The notes: generated by a model from the sequence alone, not told the origin. A DNA stretch of 64,000 bases from Dyadobacter sp. 50-39 (GCA_001898145.1 MKSR01000036.1:186001-250000); one strand, 5' to 3'. Positions 1-8,103 are shown, numbered from the stretch's first letter. Numbers and translations: made by a program.

Positions 1-14
1 GATCAGATTGGCTT

Positions 15-923
15 TCATAATGCTGTGTTAAATGCAGGCAAATGACCGGAAATGGGAATTTTGCGGAATTCCTTCTGGTATTGCATCGGGCTTTTGCCGG
101 TGTGGAGTTTAAAATACTTGTTGAAATTGGCAAAATTGTTGAAACCACTTTCGAAACAGACCTGAGCGACAGGAATGCGGCTTTCCGACAACAACTTGCA
201 AGCGTGTCCGATGCGGAGTTCAAGCAGAAACTGCGAATAGGTCTTGCGGCTGCGGCTTTTGAAATAGCGGCAGAATGAATGCGGGCTGATGTTGGCGACC
301 TCGGCGATTTCCTCGATCGAGATCTTTTTCTGGAAATTGGAAATCGAGTACTGGTAAATGTGGTTAATGCGGTCGGTGTCGTACTGGTCGTACTCGTTCT
401 GGTACTGGGTGTTGGACAGGACATTGATTTCCTCGCAATGGGCCAGGGTTTCCAGTATTTGCATTAACGAAATGATGGAATTGCCACTGGTCTGGTTGAG
501 GAGCTCGTGCAGGAGTGTTTTCACTTTGTCGGTGCCCTGGCCGAGTATCTTCATCCCGAGCCGTGCTTTCACGAGCAAATCGTGGATCGACTTGTTTTCC
601 GGAAGCGCAAGAAAGCTTTTACCAAAAATGTCTTCCGAAAAATGGACGACAGTGGCCTGTGCATAAAGCTGGCTGCCGCGTTGGAAGTACTTTTCGTCGC
701 AACGCCAGTAATGCGGCAGGTTGGGACCGATCAGCAGCAGGTCACCGCTTTGAAAACTGCGGATGTTATCCCCCACGAACTGCGTACCCGAGCCCTGTTC
801 GATGTGAATGAGCTCTAACTCAGGGTGGTAATGCCAGCGGTTGTAAAAGTAGAGCACCACGTCACGGCGGATGCTGAACGACTTCTGTAAGCCTTTGGGT
901 ACTTTAAGTAGCTGCGGTTTCAC
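15..923 (-). CDS. AraC-family transcriptional regulator with N-terminal cupin
   Basis: A DNA-binding regulator of 302 residues. The first half is a cupin-like sensor (HYHPELELIH near residues 32-41, then a GDLLLIGPNLPHYW strand pair) that would bind a small ligand, probably a sugar. The last ~100 residues carry the two helix-turn-helix motifs of the AraC/XylS family (SIEEIAEVANISPHSFCRYF, then VAQVCFESGFNNFANFNKYFK). The start is GTG at 923-921, followed by AAACCGCAG. The gene points away from the sugar-acid catabolic run that begins at 1099, so it is the likely local activator; this is inferred from position only. Which inducer it binds cannot be read from the sequence. Confidence 0.9.
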   Translation of the reverse strand: MKPQLLKVPKGLQKSFSIRRDVVLYFYNRWHYHPELELIHIEQGSGTQFVGDNIRSFQSGDLLLIGPNLPHYWRCDEKYFQRGSQLYAQATVVHFSEDIFGKSFLALPENKSIHDLLVKARLGMKILGQGTDKVKTLLHELLNQTSGNSIISLMQILETLAHCEEINVLSNTQYQNEYDQYDTDRINHIYQYSISNFQKKISIEEIAEVANISPHSFCRYFKSRSRKTYSQFLLELRIGHACKLLSESRIPVAQVCFESGFNNFANFNKYFKLHTGKSPMQYQKEFRKIPISGHLPAFNTAL

Positions 924-960
924 AAATAATTACATGATTAAAACCGTAAAAGAGAAATAT

Positions 961-1048
961 ATGCCAATATAGTTGAAAAATTTGCTAATGTCTGAGTTCA
1001 TTGTATTCAAATAATTCTGTTGTTTTGCTGATATATTCAATTTGGCAT
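961..1048. promoter_or_regulatory. Divergent control region with an inverted ATGCCAA pair
   Basis: The 175 bases between the AraC gene and the dehydratase gene are A+T rich. ATGCCAA at 961-967 is repeated in inverse orientation as TTGGCAT at 1042-1048, about 74 bases apart, and each copy is next to a TTGAA/TTCAA element. Such spaced half-sites could be AraC-type operators; this is an inference, and seven bases can recur by chance. I see no convincing TAnnTTTG -7 box here. Confidence 0.25.
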
Positions 1049-1098
1049 CATTGAAAACCAGATGGATATATCAGATTACCATTCACCTGAACATTAAT

Positions 1099-2754
1099 AT
1101 GGCGTCCCAATTTCTGAAAGTTCACCCTTCCGACAATGTTATCGTGGCATTGCGCGATCAGCCCGCCGGCGCGGACGCGATGTACGAGGGGAATCTCTAC
1201 CATCTTCAATATGGCGTTTCGGCCAAGCACAAATTCGTTACAGAGGACATCGATACCGGCGGCGCTATCATTATGTATGGCGTGCTCGTGGGAAGGGCCA
1301 CCCAGCCGATTAAAAAGGGAGAGCCGATCACGACATTCAACCTGAAACACGACGCGCACGATTACAGCACTGCCAATCGTCAGCCTTATTCATATACCCA
1401 GCCGGATGTAAGCCACTGGCAAAACCGGACTTTCAAAGGTTACCACCGCGAAGACGGTCGGGTAGGGACCTACAATTACTGGCTCGTGGTACCGCTAGTA
1501 TTTTGCGAAAACCGAAACGTGCTGATTATGAAGGACGCATTCGAGCGGGAGCTGGGTTATGCGCAAACCGATATGTACCGTGACCAGGTTCGGGAATTCC
1601 TGCATTTATATCAGCAAGGGGATATGCGTACGATCAAAAATCTGGAAACATTCGTCGATGCTCCTGCGTCGGCTAAAAGGAAACCGGAACGCCCGTTCAA
1701 GAATGTGGACGGCGTGAAATTTCTCACGCACGAAGGTGGTTGCGGAGGTACTCGGCTGGATGCCAATACATTATGTGCATTGTTTGCTTCCTACGCGGTA
1801 CATCCCAATGTGGCGGGTATCACGGTACTTAGCCTCGGCTGCCAGAACTCGGAGCTAAAAACGCTCGAAGACGAAATCCGTAAGCGCGATCCGCACTTCA
1901 ATAAACCTTTCTTTGCATTCGAGCACCAGAAAGGTACAGAGTACTCGCTGATGTCGGGTGCAATCAAGGAAACTTTCATGGGCCTTACCAAAATCAATGA
2001 GTTCGAACGTTCGGATGCACCTCTGTCTAAACTTTCCGTCGGACTGAAATGTGGCGGTTCGGATGGTTTCTCAGGCATTTCGGCCAATCCTGTTCTCGGG
2101 CATTTGTCGGACCTGGTGGTGGGCTTGGGCGGACAAACGCTTCTGGCCGAATTCCCGGAACTGAACGGGGTAGAGCAGGAGCTGCTCAACCGCTGCGTAA
2201 CGGAAGAAAAAGCGGCGAAATTCGAGAAACTGATGCGCGACTACGCCGGCAAAGCCGAAGCCGTAGGTTCCGCATTTGCATTCAACCCTTCGCCGGGCAA
2301 TATCAAGGACGGTCTGATCACCGACGCGATCAAGTCGGCTGGTGCAGCCAAAAAAGGAGGTAATGCCTATGTTTCCGACGTTTTGAATTATACAGAACGT
2401 GCCACGGAATCCGGCCTGCATCTGGTATGTACACCAGGTAACGACGTGGAAGCTACCACCGGCCAAACTGCGGCGGGTGCAAATATTATCCTTTTCACCA
2501 CCGGCCTCGGTACCCCGACAGGCAACCCGATTTGCCCGGTTGCGAAAGTCGCCACCAACTCGGCCCTGGCGCAGCGAATGCCCGATGTGATCGATTTCGA
2601 TTGCGGTCCGGTAGTAGACGGCACGCAGACCATCGAACAAAACGCCGAAGCATTGCTCGATTACGTGATTAAAGTAGCCAGCGGCGAACTGACCAAAGCG
2701 CAGCAATTGGGGCAGGACGATTTCATTCCGTGGAAAAGAGGCGTTTCTTTATAA
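1099..2754 (+). CDS. UxaA-family sugar-acid dehydratase (altronate/galactarate dehydratase fold)
   Basis: Dehydrates an aldonic acid to a 2-keto-3-deoxy acid. The protein has an N-terminal SAF-like domain (residues ~1-80) followed by the long GD_AH catalytic domain, with the hallmark stretches THEGGCGGTR and GLKCGGSDGFSGISANP. The ATG at 1099 gives 551 residues, the usual length for single-chain members; an upstream TTG at 1042 would add 19 unconserved-looking residues. Next to an FAH hydrolase, a RhaM-type mutarotase and an amidohydrolase, the substrate is more likely L-fuconate or L-rhamnonate than altronate. In Campylobacter jejuni a UxaA-family protein sits in the L-fucose locus, which supports this reading. 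Substrate remains inferred. Confidence 0.9.
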   Translation: MASQFLKVHPSDNVIVALRDQPAGADAMYEGNLYHLQYGVSAKHKFVTEDIDTGGAIIMYGVLVGRATQPIKKGEPITTFNLKHDAHDYSTANRQPYSYTQPDVSHWQNRTFKGYHREDGRVGTYNYWLVVPLVFCENRNVLIMKDAFERELGYAQTDMYRDQVREFLHLYQQGDMRTIKNLETFVDAPASAKRKPERPFKNVDGVKFLTHEGGCGGTRLDANTLCALFASYAVHPNVAGITVLSLGCQNSELKTLEDEIRKRDPHFNKPFFAFEHQKGTEYSLMSGAIKETFMGLTKINEFERSDAPLSKLSVGLKCGGSDGFSGISANPVLGHLSDLVVGLGGQTLLAEFPELNGVEQELLNRCVTEEKAAKFEKLMRDYAGKAEAVGSAFAFNPSPGNIKDGLITDAIKSAGAAKKGGNAYVSDVLNYTERATESGLHLVCTPGNDVEATTGQTAAGANIILFTTGLGTPTGNPICPVAKVATNSALAQRMPDVIDFDCGPVVDGTQTIEQNAEALLDYVIKVASGELTKAQQLGQDDFIPWKRGVSL

Positions 2755-2780
2755 TTATTGACAATCCGTCGAAATCCGAT

Positions 2781-2857
2781 CCGTTGATTAAAATCAACGG
2801 GAAAAGATAAAAAAAAGCGCACATTACAAATCTATTGCCGGGGGCTTCATCCCCCGG
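2781..2857 (+). repeat. Two strong hairpins between dehydratase and SDR genes
   Basis: The 225-base gap holds two inverted repeats. The first, at 2781-2800, has arms CCGTTGATT and AATCAACGG. The second, at 2838-2857, has arms CCGGGGG and CCCCCGG around CTTCAT. Neither is followed by a T run on the plus strand, so they do not look like intrinsic terminators; mRNA processing or 3'-end protection of the dehydratase message is more likely. A purine-rich low-complexity stretch (about 2863-2915) follows. Confidence 0.5.
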
Positions 2858-2979
2858 ATCCAAAGAAAAAGAAGATCAAAAAGATCAAGAAAAGAGCGAT
2901 AGCAAAAGCTATTGCCCGGAAGCACAAAAAACACTATCATTAACCCAACGCTTCGGCCTTGGGACTAAACCAACCAACA

Positions 2980-3753
2980 ATGTTCAACCTAGCAGGAAAA
3001 ACGGCACTGGTAACCGGTGGAGCGAGCGGGATCGGATTGGCGATTTCGAAAACTTTCGCGAAGCAAGGCGCCTATGTGCACATTCTCGAACTCAATATTG
3101 ATCTGGCCAACCAGGTGGTAGGCGAAATCACTGCGGAAGGCGGACAAGCTGAGGCACACGCACTGGACATCTCCAAGCAGGCGGATGTCGTCAATATCGT
3201 CAATGCCATTGCGGCCCAACATCCGATCCACATCCTGGTAAACAATGCCGGTATCGCGCACATCGGGAAGGCTGATACGACCGCGGAAATCGATTTTGAC
3301 CGCGTGATCAACATCAATGTCAAAGGCGTTTACAACTGCCTGATGGCCACCATTCCGCATTTGAAATCCAATGGCGGCGGGGTGATCCTGAACATGGCCT
3401 CCATTGCCGCAACAGTAGGAATACCCGACCGCTTTGCTTATTCTACTGCTAAGGGCGCAGTTTACTCGATGACATTGTCTGTTGCGCGTGACTACCTGAG
3501 CGACGGTATCCGTTGCAACAGCATCTCGCCAGCCCGCGTGCACACGCCGTTCGTGGATGGTTTTATTTCAAAAAACTATCCTGGAAAAGAGGAAGAAATG
3601 TTTGAAAAACTGTCTAAAACGCAGCCGATCGGCCGTATGGCGAAACCCGAGGAAATCGGGGCATTGGCATTGTACCTCTGCTCGGATGAAGCAGGCTTTA
3701 TAACCGGCTGCGATTATCTGATCGACGGTGGGTTTGAGAAACTAAATAATTAG
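2980..3753 (+). CDS. SDR-family dehydrogenase, probable 2-keto-3-deoxy-L-fuconate (or -rhamnonate) 4-dehydrogenase
   Basis: A classical short-chain dehydrogenase of 257 residues from ATG 2980. Seen directly: the NAD(P)-binding TGGASGIG at residues 13-20, NNAG near residue 90, and the catalytic triad Ser141, Tyr154, Lys158 (YSTAK). An alternative TTG start at 2959 would add seven residues before the usual short lead-in. The gene lies between a sugar-acid dehydratase and an FAH hydrolase; in the known L-fucose and L-rhamnose diketo pathways the SDR at this point oxidises the C4 hydroxyl of the 2-keto-3-deoxy acid to the 2,4-diketo acid. It could instead be the first sugar 1-dehydrogenase, which is otherwise missing from the window. 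Confidence 0.88.
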   Translation: MFNLAGKTALVTGGASGIGLAISKTFAKQGAYVHILELNIDLANQVVGEITAEGGQAEAHALDISKQADVVNIVNAIAAQHPIHILVNNAGIAHIGKADTTAEIDFDRVININVKGVYNCLMATIPHLKSNGGGVILNMASIAATVGIPDRFAYSTAKGAVYSMTLSVARDYLSDGIRCNSISPARVHTPFVDGFISKNYPGKEEEMFEKLSKTQPIGRMAKPEEIGALALYLCSDEAGFITGCDYLIDGGFEKLNN

Positions 3754-3758
3754 GAAGA

Positions 3759-3898
3759 GGCTGTAAGCTATAAGCTGTAAGCCTAAGCCAATTTACACGT
3801 TAGTAAAATTTATAAATATTGAACATTAAGACGGCGGAACCTGATCGCATAAAGCTTACAGCCTACTGCTTATAGCTTAGGGCCTATTGCTTAAAGCC
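3759..3898. repeat. Imperfect long inverted repeat built of GCTTA-type units
   Basis: The 169-base gap between the SDR and FAH genes carries a left arm at 3759-3789 (GGCTGTAAGCTATAAGCTGT and on) and a right arm at 3853-3883 that is close to its reverse complement, sharing GCTTATAGCTTA. A further related unit (TTAAAGCC) follows to 3898. The element is built of iterated GCTTA/TAAGC words and resembles dispersed intergenic palindromes. It has no coding potential and no T run typical of a terminator. Confidence 0.5.
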
Positions 3899-3922
3899 TC
3901 CCCGTCCAAAATATCCCTTTCC

Positions 3923-4786
3923 ATGAAACTCTTTCGATTTGGTGCATTTGAAAATGAAAAGCCGGGCGTAGAATTGGCCGACGGTACGAAGCTGGATGTT
4001 TCGGCATTTGGTGAAGATTACAACGAGAAATTCTTCGCGACCGACGGTATCGCGCGACTGGCCGGCTGGCTGGAAGCCAATGCGGCGGCTGCTCCGAAAG
4101 TGGACGAAGGCTTCCGCTATGGATCCTGCGTGGCGCGTCCGTCGAAGATCGTGTGCATTGGAATGAACTATGCCAAGCATGCCTACGAATCAGGGGCGAC
4201 GGAGCTTCCGAAGGAACCGATCATCTTCTTCAAATCTACGACTGCGCTGTGCGGGCCGTTTGACCAGGTGATTATCCCGAGAAATTCGGAAAAAACGGAC
4301 TGGGAAGTCGAGCTCGCCGTCATTATTGGTAAAAAGACAAGCTACGTCGATGAGGCGAATGCGCTGGATTATGTAGCCGGCTATGCAGTTCATAACGACT
4401 ATTCAGAACGGGCGTTCCAAATGGAGCGTGGCGGGCAATGGGTGAAAGGTAAAAGTAACGATACCTTCGCGCCGCTGGGCCCATACATGGTCACTGCCGA
4501 TGAAGTTGGTAATGCCAACGATCTTAATTTGTGGCTTAGTCTGAATAGCAAAAAGATCCAGGATAGCAATACATCCGATATGATTTTCCAAATCCCTTTC
4601 CTGGTAAGCTACCTGAGCCAGTTCATGACGCTGCTTCCGGGGGATGTGATCACTACCGGCACTCCCGCAGGTGTAGGCCTGGGCATGAAGCCGCCGGTAT
4701 ACCTGAAAGCAGGCGATGTGGTGGAATTGGGTATTGAAAAACTGGGTTCGCAAAAACAGGAAGCGATTGCCTGGAAAGCGGTTTAA
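3923..4786 (+). CDS. Fumarylacetoacetate hydrolase-family protein, probable 2,4-diketo-3-deoxy-L-fuconate/rhamnonate hydrolase
   Basis: Cleaves a carbon-carbon bond in a 2,4-diketo acid; in the pathway proposed here the products are pyruvate and L-lactate. The 287-residue protein from ATG 3923 has the short N-terminal domain (to ~residue 70) and the FAH catalytic domain: GMNYAKHA at the active-site entrance, the metal-binding pair Glu128 and Glu130 (DWEVELAVIIGK), NDYSERAFQ, and KSNDTFAPLGPY. A TTG at 3887 gives a longer frame but lies in the intergenic repeat. Only 3 bases separate it from the downstream lactonase gene, indicating one transcript. Family assignment is firm; substrate is inferred from context. 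Confidence 0.9.
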   Translation: MKLFRFGAFENEKPGVELADGTKLDVSAFGEDYNEKFFATDGIARLAGWLEANAAAAPKVDEGFRYGSCVARPSKIVCIGMNYAKHAYESGATELPKEPIIFFKSTTALCGPFDQVIIPRNSEKTDWEVELAVIIGKKTSYVDEANALDYVAGYAVHNDYSERAFQMERGGQWVKGKSNDTFAPLGPYMVTADEVGNANDLNLWLSLNSKKIQDSNTSDMIFQIPFLVSYLSQFMTLLPGDVITTGTPAGVGLGMKPPVYLKAGDVVELGIEKLGSQKQEAIAWKAV

Positions 4787-4789
4787 TAT

Positions 4790-5620
4790 ATGGTAATCGA
4801 CAGCCATCAACATTTCTGGGTTTACGACGAGGAACGTGATTCGTGGATCACGCCTGAAATGGAGGTTATCCGGCGGAACTTCCTGCCGGAAGATCTCTGG
4901 CCGGTACTGAAAGCCAACAAAGTTGATGGATGTGTGGCCGTACAGGCCTCACAAACAGATTCGGAAACCGAATTTCTCCTGCATCTGGCCGAGGCAAATG
5001 ATTTTGTCAAAGGCGTGGTAGGATGGGTGGACCTCAGGGCAGAGAACCTGTACGATCAGCTCGAACGATACTCCCAGTTTGAAAAACTGAAAGGGTTCAG
5101 GCACGTAGCGCAAGGGCAGCCCGAAGGGTTTTTACTGCAACCAGAGTTTATCAGAGGGGTGGGGACGCTGGTCGCATTCGACTTTACCTACGACATCCTC
5201 ATTTACCAAAACCAATTGAAGGAGGCATTCAACTTCGCGGTAAAGCTGCCGAACGTGCATTTCGTGCTGGACCATATTGCGAAACCGCTGATCAAAGCGC
5301 AGGAACTCCATCCGTGGGCGGACGATATCCGCCGGCTCGCCGAATTGCCTAATGTGCTTTGCAAAGTATCCGGCATGGTCACCGAAGCCACCTGGCTCCA
5401 TTGGGAGAAAGCCGATTTCCGGCCTTACCTGGATGTGGTTTTCGAAGCGTTCGGAACGGAGCGGATCATGTATGGTTCCGACTGGCCGGTATGCCTCGTG
5501 GCGGGCGAGTACGAGGGGGCGAAAGGTATTCTGACCGACTACCTGAGCATGTTCTCCGACGACGAGGTGCGCGATGTGATGGGGAATAATGCCAGAAGAT
5601 TTTACAACCTCGATATTTAA
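4790..5620 (+). CDS. Amidohydrolase-2 family lactonase, probable L-fucono/rhamnono-lactonase
   Basis: A TIM-barrel metal hydrolase of 276 residues. The N-terminal DSHQHFW gives the metal-binding His6-x-His8 pair, and YGSDWPVC near the C-terminus supplies the conserved Asp231. Members of this family in the L-fucose loci of Xanthomonas and Campylobacter open the sugar lactone to the aldonic acid that the dehydratase uses. The gene starts 3 bases after the FAH stop and is followed 8 bases later by the mutarotase gene. A role on another lactone or a carboxylated ring compound is possible from the family alone. Confidence 0.87.
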   Translation: MVIDSHQHFWVYDEERDSWITPEMEVIRRNFLPEDLWPVLKANKVDGCVAVQASQTDSETEFLLHLAEANDFVKGVVGWVDLRAENLYDQLERYSQFEKLKGFRHVAQGQPEGFLLQPEFIRGVGTLVAFDFTYDILIYQNQLKEAFNFAVKLPNVHFVLDHIAKPLIKAQELHPWADDIRRLAELPNVLCKVSGMVTEATWLHWEKADFRPYLDVVFEAFGTERIMYGSDWPVCLVAGEYEGAKGILTDYLSMFSDDEVRDVMGNNARRFYNLDI

Positions 5621-5628
5621 ACAGGAGT

Positions 5629-5958
5629 ATGAAAAGATATTGTCTTGCGGTAGACCTGGTAGACGATCCGCAAATGATCGCAGAGTACGAGGGGTATCAC
5701 AAAAAAATCCAGCCTGAGATCCACAAAAGCATTACAGATGCAGGCATTACCGTCATGGATATTTACCGGGTCGGCAACCGGCTGTTCATGATTATGGAAA
5801 CCGACGATGATTTCAGTTTTGAAACAAAGGCCCAGATGGATGCTTCCAATCCCAAAGTGCAGGAATGGGAGCAGCTCATGTGGAAATACCAGCAAGCATT
5901 ACCCGCTGCAAAGCCCGGCGAAAAGTGGGTTTTAATGGAACAGATATTTGCCCTCTGA
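5629..5958 (+). CDS. L-fucose/L-rhamnose mutarotase (RhaM family)
   Basis: Interconverts the alpha and beta anomers of a 6-deoxyhexose so that the dehydrogenase receives the right form. The 109-residue length and the pattern of an N-terminal RYCLAVDLVDD strand, a central YRVGNRLFMIMETDDDF segment and the C-terminal WEQLMWKYQ helix match the RhaM (DUF718) family. AGGAG lies at 5623-5627, only one base from ATG 5629, a rare visible ribosome-binding-like sequence in this window. RhaM-type proteins serve both L-rhamnose and L-fucose pathways, so the sugar cannot be decided from this gene. Confidence 0.87.
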   Translation: MKRYCLAVDLVDDPQMIAEYEGYHKKIQPEIHKSITDAGITVMDIYRVGNRLFMIMETDDDFSFETKAQMDASNPKVQEWEQLMWKYQQALPAAKPGEKWVLMEQIFAL

Positions 5959-5995
5959 GAAGAAAGGTCGTAGTAGGAACTAGCATTCGAACAGG

Positions 5996-6778
5996 TTGAG
6001 TAGATTACTTTTTGCATTATCCATCCTTACCTTATCATTCACATTGCTTTCATCGCAGCCGCGCCAGGCTGTGGAAGTGAAGTTGATGAGTTTCAATATC
6101 CGGCATGGACTAAACAAGCAGGACGAGTCGAATCTGAGGGATATTTTACGGATAATCAAAGAAAATGACCCGGATCTGGTAGCATTGCAGGCGGTCGACA
6201 GCCTGGCAGACAATGGGAAAGTGCAGTTTCAGCTTCGGCAGATAGCCGTCCAGACGGGTATGTATTACGCGTATGCCGTAGCCGACACGAATGGAAACGG
6301 GACACAGGGCGTGGGCATACTTTCGAACTGGCCGTTTGAAAAAACGCAGGTCATCTATTTGCCCCGCACACCGGGTGCCGACCCGAAGGTGCTGCAATGC
6401 GGATTGATCAAGCTATCAAGATCGGTCACTTTCCGGTTTTGCAACTCCCGGCTCGAATATGCCTCGGTGATGGATCGCGCGTTGCAGGCCGCATATATCA
6501 ATCAAATGCTCGTCAACAGCGTCCAGCCCGTGCTGTTGGGTATGGACATGGGTGCCAAACCGAACGAGCAGCCTTATTTTTCGTTCCGCAAAAACTGGCA
6601 GGACGCTGCCCGTGGGTCACAGATGCAGACCTGGAACGAAGGTTTACCGGGCGACCGGCTCGATTACATTTTTGCCTTGCTCAATAACAAGGTCCGCATC
6701 AAAAACTACAAGGTGATCCGAAATTATCCGGAAGTTTCTGATCACTATCCCATTCAGGCCACCATCGAATTTTGGTAG
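5996..6778 (+). CDS. Exported endonuclease/exonuclease/phosphatase-fold protein with degenerate active site
   Basis: A 260-residue EEP-fold (DNase I-like) protein with a signal peptide (SRLLFALSILTLSFTLLSS). The frame has an in-frame stop at 5981 and the only start retaining the signal peptide is TTG 5996. The fold is evident from SFNIRHG, DPDLVALQ, GVGILSNWPF, RLDYIF and SDHYPI. Several catalytic positions are changed: the metal-binding Glu of the usual LQEVD is Ala66, the His of THLD is replaced in SRLE (Arg152), and the Asn of GDFN is Gly186; the final SDH is intact. It is therefore probably not an active nuclease or phosphatase. It lies in the operon, 37 bases after the mutarotase and 3 bases before lutA, so a binding role in this pathway is possible but unproven. 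Confidence 0.8.
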   Translation: MSRLLFALSILTLSFTLLSSQPRQAVEVKLMSFNIRHGLNKQDESNLRDILRIIKENDPDLVALQAVDSLADNGKVQFQLRQIAVQTGMYYAYAVADTNGNGTQGVGILSNWPFEKTQVIYLPRTPGADPKVLQCGLIKLSRSVTFRFCNSRLEYASVMDRALQAAYINQMLVNSVQPVLLGMDMGAKPNEQPYFSFRKNWQDAARGSQMQTWNEGLPGDRLDYIFALLNNKVRIKNYKVIRNYPEVSDHYPIQATIEFW

Positions 6779-6781
6779 AAA

Positions 6782-7561
6782 ATGAATTACTCAAACTGGA
6801 AGATCGGATTATTTATCCCCTGCTATGTCGATCAGTTCTATCCGCAGGTAGGGATTGCCACGCTCGAATTACTTGAAAAACTGGGCTGTACTGTCACGTT
6901 CCCGCTGAATCAGACTTGTTGCGGGCAGCCCATGGCTAACTCCGGGTTCGAGCATTTGTCACGTTCTTGCGATAACCTCTTTTATGACCTTTTCCAGGAC
7001 TGCGATTACATCGTTTCGCCTTCGGGAAGCTGCGTGCTGCACATTAAGGACCATTTGAAAGCCGATAACAAAGCCGACGAATCGAAAGTGCTCAGAAAGA
7101 AGGTGTACGAACTGGTCGAATTCCTGACCGACGTTTTAAAAATAGACCACATAGAGGCTGAATTCCCGCACCGCGTGGGGCTGCACCAGGGTTGCCACGG
7201 GCAGCGCGGGCTGCATTTGTCGCAGATGTCGGAGCTGAATGCGGCGCCGTATTCGAAGCCCGTATCATTGTTAAAACAGGTAAAAGGCATTGAACTGGTC
7301 GATCTCGACCGCACCGACGAATGCTGCGGTTTTGGCGGGACGTTCTGTGTGAGCGAGGAAGCGGTATCTGTGAAAATGGGTAAAGACCGCGTGGCCGACC
7401 ACATCCGCCACAATGCCGAGTATATTACCGGCTCGGATATGAGCTGTTTAATGCATTTGGGCGGCATTCTAAAACGCGGCAATTCCAATGTGCAGGTGGT
7501 GCACATTGCGGAAATTTTGAATGCCAGTATTTCAAAAAGAAAACCGGAGCCCGCATATTGA
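6782..7561 (+). CDS. lutA: L-lactate utilisation protein LutA (LldE), cysteine-rich CCG-domain subunit
   Basis: Subunit of the cytoplasmic LutABC complex that oxidises L-lactate to pyruvate. The 259-residue protein has two CCG (DUF224-type) domains: CCGQP near residue 46 and ECCGFGGTFC near residue 181, plus HQGCHGQRGL. The start ATG 6782 is 3 bases after the upstream stop. Its partner genes lutB and lutC follow but are separated from it by a minus-strand gene at 7624-8019. In this locus the lactate would be supplied by the FAH hydrolase, giving the complex a catabolic role downstream of deoxysugar breakdown. Confidence 0.93.
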   Translation: MNYSNWKIGLFIPCYVDQFYPQVGIATLELLEKLGCTVTFPLNQTCCGQPMANSGFEHLSRSCDNLFYDLFQDCDYIVSPSGSCVLHIKDHLKADNKADESKVLRKKVYELVEFLTDVLKIDHIEAEFPHRVGLHQGCHGQRGLHLSQMSELNAAPYSKPVSLLKQVKGIELVDLDRTDECCGFGGTFCVSEEAVSVKMGKDRVADHIRHNAEYITGSDMSCLMHLGGILKRGNSNVQVVHIAEILNASISKRKPEPAY

Positions 7562-7570
7562 GCCCCGGTT
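7533..7570 (-). terminator. Intrinsic terminator for the minus-strand secreted-protein gene
   Basis: Read on the minus strand, arms AACCGGGGCTC and GCGGGCTCCGGTT pair (with two G-U pairs) and are followed by TTTTCTTTTTG. The element overlaps the last codons of lutA, so the minus-strand gene ends inside its neighbour. Confidence 0.6.
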
Positions 7571-7623
7571 CATACAAAGTTTATGCGCTAATGCGCGGGA
7601 TGGAATCTGAGAAGCGCGCGTTG

Positions 7624-8019
7624 TTAGTTGATTGAAGAAACAACGCGGCTGGTTGTAGTCAAAATATCAAACGATTGTGCAGTCTTCTCTTTACCATCCG
7701 TAATTTCGAACGTGTAAGTACCGTCCATCAGGGTTGATAAATCGAAGTATTTCAGGTAGTTGTTTTCAACTTTACGATTTTCTGAGAAAAGCACATTCTT
7801 GTCATTGTCCAGAATACGTACAACTACATTCTTTGAAATTGGATTATTATAAGAAACGCGGAATTGCAATGGTTTAACCTGCAGAACTGTCAGCTTGGAA
7901 GAAGCATTCTCAGTTTTATCTGCGGTAGCGAAGTTGTCCTGGGCATTTGCTGCAAATGCCGATCCTGATAGAAGCAAACCTGTGATGGCTGCGATAATAA
8001 GAGTGTTTTTGGTTTTCAT
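7624..8019 (-). CDS. Small exported protein of unknown function
   Basis: A 131-residue protein with a clear signal peptide (KTKNTLIIAAITGLLLSGSAFA, cleavage expected near AFA-AN or NAQ-D). The rest looks like one beta-sandwich domain (VLQVKPLQFRVSYNNP, VVVRILDNDKNVLFSE, LMDGTYTFEITDG), reminiscent of small secreted Bacteroidota proteins that bear sorting-domain-like folds; I do not recognise a named family. It is transcribed against the lut genes and has its own promoter-like box (8104-8111) and terminator, so it is probably an independent cargo gene inserted between lutA and lutB. Confidence 0.75.
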   Translation of the reverse strand: MKTKNTLIIAAITGLLLSGSAFAANAQDNFATADKTENASSKLTVLQVKPLQFRVSYNNPISKNVVVRILDNDKNVLFSENRKVENNYLKYFDLSTLMDGTYTFEITDGKEKTAQSFDILTTTSRVVSSIN

Positions 8020-8103
8020 AGGAGTTAATATTTAAATGTCTAAAAAAAGTTAAACTGAACTTAATTCAGACTCCGATGCCCCGATCGAAAAACTTTGTTG
8101 ATC

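Noticed and set aside
2835-3101. Plus-strand frame of 88 residues between the dehydratase and SDR genes
   Set aside because: It begins in the GC hairpin, is made of low-complexity Lys/Glu codons and then overlaps the SDR gene in another frame.
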